Assembly: GCA_946479125.1 (NCBI GenBank)
Contig: CAMLET010000213.1
Span: forward strand, 1 to 6,176
DNA length: 6,176 nt
Direction: 5' to 3'
DNA from: an uncultured Flavobacteriales bacterium
GTDB lineage: Bacteria > Bacteroidota > Bacteroidia > Flavobacteriales > Crocinitomicaceae
Part shown: positions 1 through 4,203 of the stretch, one piece after another
How the letters are laid out: the number at the start of each line of letters is the position of its first letter
Position numbering within the stretch: position 1 is the stretch's first letter
Translations under genes and position numbers: made by a program
Notes under the pieces: model-generated
What the model was told of the DNA's origin: nothing
Database searches by the model: none
The model's input: the letters and a program-made list of their open reading frames with translations, nothing else

Positions 1-204
1 CATCGTTTTTGCCGCTGCAACTTCTGCTGCAAGGTTATCTAAATCTGTGGTAGATACGCCATCGTAAATACCTTCGATCACTTTCATCGCCACTGCTTCT
101 GGCGAAACTAAAGGATCAAGCCCATAACACATCTTGATGATGCGCGCAGTGATCTTGTCGAACTTCACTGCTTCTTTTCTTCCGTCTCTTTTTAATACAT
201 ACAT
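1..204 (-). CDS. nrdA: Ribonucleoside-diphosphate reductase, large (alpha, R1) subunit, N-terminal fragment
   Basis: This is the first 68 codons of the class I ribonucleotide reductase catalytic subunit; the rest runs off the left edge. The translation begins [20 protein letters not shown], which is the typical start of an ATP-cone domain (V-x-KRDGR ... V-FDKI), the allosteric domain that senses ATP/dATP at the N-terminus of many NrdA proteins. The enzyme reduces ribonucleoside diphosphates to deoxyribonucleotides in the cytoplasm, using the radical supplied by NrdB. The ATG at 204 is chosen because it sits right before the ATP-cone and has AGGAG at 214-218, nine bases upstream, one of the few Shine-Dalgarno-like sites in this window. 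It lies 65 bases downstream of nrdB on the same strand, so the two are very probably co-transcribed, nrdB first. Identity is strong from the motif and the neighbour, although the catalytic domain is not visible. Confidence 0.93.
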   Translation of the reverse strand, partial: MYVLKRDGRKEAVKFDKITARIIKMCYGLDPLVSPEAVAMKVIEGIYDGVSTTDLDNLAAEVAAAKTM

Positions 205-213
205 AGTAGTGCT

Positions 214-218
214 CTCCT
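214..218 (-). promoter_or_regulatory. Ribosome binding site of nrdA
   Basis: AGGAG on the minus strand, nine bases before the ATG at 204. Good Shine-Dalgarno matches are scarce elsewhere in the window (the starts of nrdB, the membrane protein and the VWA gene lack one), so nrdA may rely on this site for its own translation within the nrdB-nrdA transcript. Confidence 0.5.
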
Positions 219-232
219 ATATTTTGGGTTTT

Positions 233-251
233 TCTCCGCCTCAGGCGGAGA
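233..251. repeat. GC-rich palindrome between nrdB and nrdA (copy 1 of TCCGCC/GGCGGA family)
   Basis: CTCCGCC (234-240), loop TCA, GGCGGAG (244-250), extended by one more pair (233/251) to an eight-base-pair perfect stem. It fills the gap between the nrdB stop and the nrdA start. Neither strand has a T-run after the stem, so it is not a standard intrinsic terminator. It could be a processing or stability hairpin that sets the ratio of nrdB to nrdA mRNA. The same arms recur at 2650-2663, which suggests a dispersed palindromic element. Confidence 0.7.
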
Positions 252-269
252 GTAATTGGTTGTTGCTAA

Positions 270-1247
270 TTAAAAATCTTCGTCTGTACTAAATACCTGA
301 CTGTCTTTGTTTCCTCCAAGTACGTTTGCTTTTTGGTATTCAGCAACACGTTTCTCGAAGAAGTTTGTTTTTCCCTGAATCGAGATCATATCCATGAAGT
401 CGAATGGGTTTGTAGTGTTATACACTTTTTCATTTCCTAATTCAACCAATAATCGATCAGCCACGAACTCGATGTATTGTGCCATTAGGTCTGCGTTCAT
501 ACCTATTAACTTCACAGGAAGTGCATCGGTTACAAACTCTTTTTCAATTTCTACTGCATCCATGATAATATCACGAACTTGTTCTTTTGGCAATCTGTTT
601 TGCAAATGCTGCGTGTAAAGCAAACATGCAAAATCACAATGCAACCCTTCATCTCTTGAAATCAACTCATTTGAGAATGTCAATCCTGGCATCAAGCCGC
701 GTTTCTTCAACCAGAAAATTGAACAAAATGAACCAGAGAAGAAAATTCCTTCTACTGCTGCGAATGCAACTAAACGCTCAGCAAAAGATCCGTTGTCAAT
801 CCAACGCATTGCCCACTCCGCTTTTCGTTGAACACATGGAATTGTTTCCAATGCATTGAACAAATGATCTTTCTCTTTTGAATCCTTGATGTAGGTATCA
901 ATCAACAAAGAGTAAGTTTCAGAGTGAATATTTTCAATAGCAACCTGGAAACCGTAAAAGAATTTCGCTTCTGTGTATTGCACCTCAGATAAAAAGTGCT
1001 CAGCCAAATTTTCATTTACAATACCGTCTGAAGCTGCAAAAAATGCAAGGACATGCTTAATGAAATGTTTCTCGTCGTCATTCAACTTCGATTCCCAATC
1101 CAACAAGTCTGGAGACAAATCAATTTCCTCTGCAGTCCAAAAACTTGCTTCGGCTTTTTTGTAGAACATCCAAATATCGTTATGAACGATAGGGAACAGT
1201 ACAAATCTGTTCTTGTTTTCTTGTAAAATTGGTTCAATCTGAGACAT
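270..1247 (-). CDS. nrdB: Ribonucleoside-diphosphate reductase, small (beta, R2) subunit, class Ia
   Basis: NrdB holds the diiron centre and tyrosyl radical that NrdA needs for catalysis. The 325-residue protein is close to eukaryotic-type R2 over its whole length. All the metal ligands expected for the family are present by motif: D74 (ASDGIV), E105 and H108 (ENIH), E166 (AVEGIFF), E200 and H203 (RDEGLH). The radical tyrosine is Y112 (HSETY), so this is a tyrosyl-radical enzyme and not a class Ic type. The C-terminus, FSTDEDF, is the tail that docks into NrdA. The open frame extends eight codons further to a TTG at 1271, but the ATG at 1247 gives the usual N-terminus ([11 protein letters not shown] soon after the start), so I chose it. 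There is no clear Shine-Dalgarno. The gene precedes nrdA, opposite to the E. coli order. Identification is very secure. Confidence 0.97.
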   Translation of the reverse strand: MSQIEPILQENKNRFVLFPIVHNDIWMFYKKAEASFWTAEEIDLSPDLLDWESKLNDDEKHFIKHVLAFFAASDGIVNENLAEHFLSEVQYTEAKFFYGFQVAIENIHSETYSLLIDTYIKDSKEKDHLFNALETIPCVQRKAEWAMRWIDNGSFAERLVAFAAVEGIFFSGSFCSIFWLKKRGLMPGLTFSNELISRDEGLHCDFACLLYTQHLQNRLPKEQVRDIIMDAVEIEKEFVTDALPVKLIGMNADLMAQYIEFVADRLLVELGNEKVYNTTNPFDFMDMISIQGKTNFFEKRVAEYQKANVLGGNKDSQVFSTDEDF

Positions 1248-1307
1248 TTCTGTTCTAAATTTATAAGTCAATAATTCCCTGTCACGTTCGTCATTACGAA
1301 TGCGCTT

Positions 1308-1327
1308 TTTACAGTGTGTATTGTAAA
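1308..1327. promoter_or_regulatory. Inverted repeat upstream of nrdB, candidate operator
   Basis: TTTACA (1308-1313), an eight-base spacer, TGTAAA (1322-1327). It lies about 60-80 bases upstream of the nrdB ATG, where an operator or promoter element would be expected. Part of it loosely resembles the NrdR box (ACA ... TATTGT), the binding site of the repressor of many nrd operons, but several consensus positions do not match, so NrdR is only a guess. Confidence 0.3.
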
Positions 1328-1491
1328 TGTTTTGTTTCCCCGCTCTTTTGATATCTCGATTAGAAGCTATGTTCTAAAATTCGATTTTGTTCCCTGAATG
1401 AGGCATACAAAAGTTGTCAAAATTCTTTCTTCTCGCAATTAAAGAAATAAACAATAAGTCGAGGTTTTCAACAAGCTAATTCCGAAATCCT

Positions 1492-1677
1492 TTAAGAAGA
1501 ACACTTAGCGAGTTTATCAACATACTCTTCAAAGATATTCACAGTCCATATTCTGTTATTTGTCGAACAATTTTGGATATTCATCATTAACATAGCAAAG
1601 TCTTGTATATGAAGGCCTTTAATGAAATACTCTAGCAAGTTACGCCAATTTGACGGTCTTTGCAAAGCCTCTGACAT
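1492..1677 (-). CDS. Doubtful small hypothetical ORF, 61 codons
   Basis: An open frame from the ATG at 1677 to a TAA at 1492 encodes 61 residues (MSEALQRPSNWRNLLEYFIK at the start). The frame stays open upstream to about 1809 without another ATG; a TTG at 1692 is an alternative start. The predicted protein has a plausible composition with tryptophans and a cysteine-rich end (AKCSS), but no domain I recognise, no signal peptide and no membrane segment. No ribosome binding site or promoter is evident. It may be a real small gene, the eroded C-terminal end of an older gene, or chance, since the open stretch of about 106 codons including the upstream part is not extreme for AT-rich DNA. Confidence 0.2.
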   Translation of the reverse strand: MSEALQRPSNWRNLLEYFIKGLHIQDFAMLMMNIQNCSTNNRIWTVNIFEEYVDKLAKCSS

Positions 1678-1806
1678 TACGCTTTTCAACAAATGAATGT
1701 GAATAGAATTGAGTTGCTCATTTTTGCTAGCTTTTACGAAAAATCGACCTTGAATTTTAACATTTTGGGGGTGAAAACGGGCAAATATTCGTCGACAAAA
1801 AATACC

Positions 1807-1842
1807 ATTTCATAATATTATGTTTTTGTGTTTTTATGAAAT
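1807..1842. repeat. AT-rich inverted repeat upstream of comF
   Basis: ATTTCATAA (1807-1815) and TTATGAAAT (1834-1842) are perfect nine-base inverted arms separated by 18 bases. Inside, CATAATATTATG (1811-1822) is itself a perfect 12-base palindrome, so two alternative foldings or two overlapping binding sites are possible. It lies about 95-130 bases upstream of comF, in the zone where a regulator could bind. Function unknown. Confidence 0.45.
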
Positions 1843-1870
1843 CAGGAAGTCATATCATTTAAATACATTC

Positions 1871-1883
1871 GGACATTATGTCC
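1871..1883. promoter_or_regulatory. Palindrome GGACATTATGTCC upstream of comF, candidate operator
   Basis: GGACAT-T-ATGTCC is a perfect 13-base palindrome with a single central base, 53 bases before the comF ATG. Its length and symmetry fit a binding site for a dimeric regulator. I do not recognise it as the site of a specific family. Confidence 0.4.
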
Positions 1884-1935
1884 AAACACTTTTCAGCCTA
1901 AACATGTAAGTTTCGTTGACAAAACAACCATTTGC

Positions 1936-2646
1936 ATGAATCTAACTCAACAACTTAAAAATTATCGCAACGATTTTCTACAACTCATTTATCCACAGTA
2001 TTGTTACTCTTGCAACGACGAACTTGTTGGATCAAAATCAGGAATTTGTGCCGTTTGTGAATCTGAACTGCAATACACGCTGTTTGAAAGTTATCAGGAT
2101 CCGACTTCTCTCGACAAACTTTTTTGGGGACGTGTTAAACTGGAAAACACATTTGCCTTGCTCTATTTTACACAAAGCGGTGCGAGTCAACGGATTTTGC
2201 ACGACCTGAAATACAACTCCAGATCTGAATTGGGTTGGTACTACGGACAAGAAATCGGCAATAGACTAAAACAACTGGAAGCATTAAAAGATCTGAATGG
2301 AATTATTCCAGTTCCTCTTCACCCGAAAAAGCAGTTTATACGAGGCTACAATCAAGCAGAGAAAATTGCTGATGGAATAGCAGAAATATTGCAGATTCCA
2401 GTTGCACACAACATGTTGCGTCGGCAAATATTTGCAGAAAGTCAAACCAAGAAAGGATTGCTCTCTCGCTGGGAAAATATGCAGCAGGTTTTCAAAGCTT
2501 CGAAACAAGAGGAAAAAACCGGACATTATTTATTGGTGGACGACGTCATTACAACGGGTTCAACATTAGAAGTTTGTGTAAAGGAATTGCAGCAGAAGTT
2601 CCCTGGAATTCGGATTAGTGTGGCTTCTTTGGCGGTGGCAACTTGA
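1936..2646 (+). CDS. comF: ComF family protein (phosphoribosyltransferase-like, DNA uptake related)
   Basis: The 236-residue protein has the two parts of the ComF family. An N-terminal zinc-ribbon has four cysteines in two CxxC pairs, C23/C26 (CYSC) and C38/C41 (CAVC). A type I phosphoribosyltransferase fold follows, with the conserved VPLHPKK ... RGYNQAE segment (residues 125-142) and the PRPP-binding loop LLVDDVITTGSTL (199-211, acidic pair D202-D203). The length is normal for the family. ComF (B. subtilis ComFC, E. coli GntX/YhgH) is needed for natural transformation, where it is thought to act in the cytoplasm on incoming single-stranded DNA; its enzymatic reaction, if any, is uncertain. 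The gene stands alone, diverging from nrdB, with no other competence genes nearby, as is common for the family. The ATG at 1936 is the first Met and gives the expected N-terminus. Its stop codon lies inside a large hairpin. Confidence 0.92.
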   Translation: MNLTQQLKNYRNDFLQLIYPQYCYSCNDELVGSKSGICAVCESELQYTLFESYQDPTSLDKLFWGRVKLENTFALLYFTQSGASQRILHDLKYNSRSELGWYYGQEIGNRLKQLEALKDLNGIIPVPLHPKKQFIRGYNQAEKIADGIAEILQIPVAHNMLRRQIFAESQTKKGLLSRWENMQQVFKASKQEEKTGHYLLVDDVITTGSTLEVCVKELQQKFPGIRISVASLAVAT

Positions 2647-2678
2647 CTTTCCGCCGCGGCGGACTCAGTCACCGTTGC
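2638..2678 (+). repeat. Large imperfect hairpin across the comF stop codon (contains GC palindrome copy 2)
   Basis: The centre TCCGCC-GC-GGCGGA (2650-2663) is a perfect 14-base palindrome sharing its arms with the palindrome at 233-251. It is extended outward by TGACT (2644-2648) pairing with AGTCA (2667-2671), then GCAAC (2638-2642) pairing with GTTGC (2674-2678), with small internal loops of 1x3 and 1x2 bases. This gives 16 base pairs in all. The comF TGA (2644-2646) lies within the left arm. No T-run follows, so it is more likely an mRNA 3'-end stability structure or a mobile palindromic repeat than a classical terminator. Confidence 0.65.
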
Positions 2679-2711
2679 AAACTCCAAAAGGAAGGATGCA
2701 TAGAGGAAAGA

Positions 2712-2737
2712 GGATATCTCGACTCCGCTCGATAACC
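2712..2737 (+). repeat. Hairpin with 12-base core TCGACTCCGCTC in the loop (copy 1)
   Basis: GGaTATC (2712-2718) and GATAaCC (2731-2737) pair at six of seven positions and enclose exactly the core TCGACTCCGCTC (2719-2730). The same core is found on the minus strand at 3642-3653, again as a hairpin loop with different arms. The element lies 66 bases after the comF stop, in the sense direction of comF. From memory, related sequences (TTCGACTCCGCTCA and variants) are scattered between genes of many Flavobacteriia; I cannot verify this here. Confidence 0.6.
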
Positions 2738-2749
2738 TTTGCTATTTAT

Positions 2750-2781
2750 TTTCTAATTTTCAGTTTCGAAATAATTAGAAA
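2750..2781 (+). promoter_or_regulatory. Hairpin ending at the start codon of the membrane protein gene
   Basis: TTTCTAATT (2750-2758) and AATTAGAAA (2773-2781) are perfect nine-base inverted arms with a 14-base loop that contains the palindrome TTTCGAAA (2764-2771). The last paired base is the A of the ATG at 2781. In mRNA, this stem would cover the ribosome landing site, so it could limit translation. Alternatively it is a DNA-level operator. The stem is AT-rich and therefore weak. Confidence 0.45.
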
Positions 2782-3632
2782 TGGAACCAACAGCTAAGTC
2801 AAATAAAACACTTCATATTCTTGTAATCACTTCACTTCTTCTACCAGTTCTTTGGTCGATTGGCGTTAGAATTTACAACGGTACTTTATTTATTAATGAA
2901 GAATCAATTTATTGGTACATCATAAGAATGTTGATCAATTGCAGCTTTATATTCCTCGTATATCAGAAAATGTATGGCATCCTTCTATTTTTAATTACGT
3001 CTATATTTTTCAATTTACTTTCAAGCATTACATCATATATCCTAAATCCTAATCAAGCTGATTACATGGATATTTCTTTCACAATACTCTATCTTTTTTC
3101 ATTGGGCTTGATGATCATGCTGCTTTTGCGTAAGAAAGACCGTTTTTTTAATCTAGACTTCAATTCGAAGCAAGTGACATTGAAAAAAACTTATCATCTC
3201 ATTCGCATTTTCAATGTTATTGGTGTTCTCGTTCAAATTACAATTGCATGCTTCATTTTACTTATATACAATACAGTTACGGGTATTGAATCAACGAAAT
3301 TCTTTGAGCTTTTAATGAATCCAGAGATTCTAATGCCTTTGATTGCACTAATCACCGTCATTATTGGTTTTGTGTCCAAACCACGTTTTCAAAATTTGAC
3401 CTTTGCCATTTGCCTGATTTACATTCTAAATCTTTTCAGGGGGTATTCCGTATATTTTTTCTTCCCTTTCACAAAAAACTGGAGCAATCCTGTAGAAAAG
3501 GATCTTGTAATAATAGGCTGTATTGTTGACTCGATTCTACTCATCTTAGGAACGTTCCTTTTCTTCATTATTAGAATTTATTTCAAAGAAAAAGCCGAAT
3601 TGAAAAATCAATTCGGCCGGGAAATTTCATAA
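2781..3632 (+). CDS. Unrecognised polytopic membrane protein, about 8 membrane segments
   Basis: I do not recognise the family of this 283-residue protein. It is strongly hydrophobic, with likely membrane-spanning segments near residues 10-31, 43-61, 64-87, 97-116, 141-163, 182-199, 205-226 and 241-267. Short charged loops lie between them (RKKDRFFNLDFNSKQ after the fourth, SKPRFQ after the sixth) and the tail is charged (KEKAELKNQ). There is no signal peptide distinct from the first segment, no transporter signature, and no obvious catalytic motif. The first ATG at 2781 is used; no Shine-Dalgarno is visible. It lies 134 bases after comF in a gap filled with repeats, so it is not clearly in an operon with it. 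Its last codons double as the terminator of the opposing gene. A very AT-rich, fast-evolving membrane protein such as this is often lineage-specific. Confidence 0.75.
   Translation: MEPTAKSNKTLHILVITSLLLPVLWSIGVRIYNGTLFINEESIYWYIIRMLINCSFIFLVYQKMYGILLFLITSIFFNLLSSITSYILNPNQADYMDISFTILYLFSLGLMIMLLLRKKDRFFNLDFNSKQVTLKKTYHLIRIFNVIGVLVQITIACFILLIYNTVTGIESTKFFELLMNPEILMPLIALITVIIGFVSKPRFQNLTFAICLIYILNLFRGYSVYFFFPFTKNWSNPVEKDLVIIGCIVDSILLILGTFLFFIIRIYFKEKAELKNQFGREIS
3585..3617 (-). terminator. Intrinsic terminator for the minus-strand repeat-protein gene, inside the opposing CDS
   Basis: Read on the minus strand, GCCGAATTGA-TTTT-TCAATTCGGC forms a perfect ten-base-pair stem (3617-3608 with 3603-3594) and is followed directly by TTTTTCTTT (3593-3585). 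This is a textbook rho-independent terminator. It lies about 40 bases after the stop of the gene at 3656-4111. On the plus strand the stem is followed by CGGGAAATTTC, with no T-run, so it works in one direction only. The stem occupies the codons for the last part of the membrane protein (AELKNQFG region). Confidence 0.85.
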
Positions 3633-3635
3633 ACG

Positions 3636-3659
3636 GTAAGTGAGCGGAGTCGAACTCAC
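3636..3659 (-). repeat. Hairpin with 12-base core TCGACTCCGCTC in the loop (copy 2)
   Basis: On the minus strand, GTGAGT (3659-3654), the core TCGACTCCGCTC (3653-3642) and ACTTAC (3641-3636) form a six-pair stem (one G-T pair) around the same loop as copy 1. An alternative fold pairs AGTGAG (3639-3644) with CTCACT (3655-3660). The stop codon of the repeat-protein gene (3658-3656) lies inside the left arm. The element sits in the 23-base gap between two convergent genes, in the sense direction of the minus-strand gene. Confidence 0.6.
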
Positions 3660-4111
3660 TCATTATGCGTTTTCTTAATTTCGATGCGTTGTTCTTCAGT
3701 ATGCATCTTTCTTTCTGAAGAACCGTTCATTTCAAGTTCCTTCAACTTCTTATCTGCATCAGCTCCTTTGTAAACTTCTTCTGTCACTTTTCCGTTTTCG
3801 TTTCTGATGATTTTCACGGTTTTCACGCCATTCTCATCCGTTACTTCAACGTCTTGAGTAATCTTCTCTGATTTCATGCCAGCATCCATTTCTGTTAGCT
3901 TCTTCTCAGCATCAGCACCTTTGTAAACTTCTTCGGTTACTTTTCCATTTTCCGATGTAATAATGGTAAGCGTTTTCTCACCATTTACGTCTTCCATTTT
4001 CACCTCTTTCTTTACTTCTCGTTTTTCTACTTGCTCTACTTTTCTTTCCGTTTGAGCGAAAGCAGCGGTTGTTCCGAAAAATGCGATTGCAATGATTGCT
4101 AATTTCTTCAT
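3656..4111 (-). CDS. Small exported protein with two internal repeats
   Basis: The family is not recognised. The 151-residue product begins MKKLAIIAIAFFGTTAAFAQ, a standard Sec signal peptide with probable cleavage after AFA (residue 19), so the mature protein is periplasmic or secreted. Mature residues are highly charged (many K and E). Two repeats of about 40 residues, 37-76 and 88-127, with a 51-residue period, share 27 identical positions. Both contain ENGKVTEEVYKGADA. Each unit looks like a short beta-hairpin (NGEKTLTIITSENGKVTEEVY) followed by a helix. The frame extends nine codons upstream to an ATG at 4138, but that ATG lies inside the promoter -7 element, so the ATG at 4111 is the real start. 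The gene has its own promoter and terminator and is thus a single-gene unit. No lipobox or catalytic motif is visible. Confidence 0.85.
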   Translation of the reverse strand: MKKLAIIAIAFFGTTAAFAQTERKVEQVEKREVKKEVKMEDVNGEKTLTIITSENGKVTEEVYKGADAEKKLTEMDAGMKSEKITQDVEVTDENGVKTVKIIRNENGKVTEEVYKGADADKKLKELEMNGSSERKMHTEEQRIEIKKTHNE

Positions 4112-4131
4112 AGTCTTTAGTTTAACGAATC

Positions 4132-4161
4132 CAAACATACAATCTTAATTGAAAATTCAAA
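4132..4161 (-). promoter_or_regulatory. Bacteroidota-type promoter (TTTG-N18-TATGTTTG) of the repeat-protein gene
   Basis: On the minus strand, TTTG at 4161-4158 and TATGTTTG at 4139-4132 are separated by 18 bases. This matches the -33 TTTG and -7 TAnnTTTG consensus of the primary sigma factor in Bacteroidota, with an acceptable spacing. Transcription should begin near 4125-4128, leaving a leader of about 15 bases before the ATG at 4111. It is the best promoter match in the window. Confidence 0.7.
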
Positions 4162-4203
4162 AGCCAAGCTTGTTAACGCATGTTAAGGCGGATGAATTTG
4201 ACA

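Larger units (their letters stand above)
1248..1935. other. Long divergent intergenic region between nrdB and comF
   Basis: About 690 bases separate the diverging nrdB and comF. I see no RNA gene and no protein I recognise; one doubtful minus-strand ORF (1492-1677) is listed separately. Structures visible near nrdB: a small hairpin TTCGT-CATT-ACGAA at 1287-1300, an inverted repeat TTTACA/TGTAAA at 1308-1327, and an inverted repeat at 1356-1384 (TTAGAA/TTCTAA flanked by TCGA on both sides). Near comF: a nine-base inverted repeat at 1807-1842 and a palindrome at 1871-1883. I found no perfect TAnnTTTG promoter for either gene. The best partial match for comF is TAAGTTTC at 1907-1914, which lacks a -33 partner. 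Confidence 0.6.

Noticed and set aside
394..1164. Plus-strand open frames across nrdB
   Set aside because: Shadows of a securely identified gene on the other strand.
2738..2761. TTTG (2738-2741) with TAATTTTC (2754-2761) as promoter for the membrane protein gene
   Set aside because: Spacer of 12 bases is too short for the Bacteroidota consensus and the -7 element is imperfect.
4173..4186. TTAAC-GCAT-GTTAA inverted repeat downstream of the VWA gene as a terminator
   Set aside because: Only five AT-rich pairs and no T-run on the minus strand.
4187..4192. A single GGCGGA arm of the GC palindrome family between the VWA gene and the repeat-protein gene
   Set aside because: No partner arm nearby; a six-base match is expected by chance.
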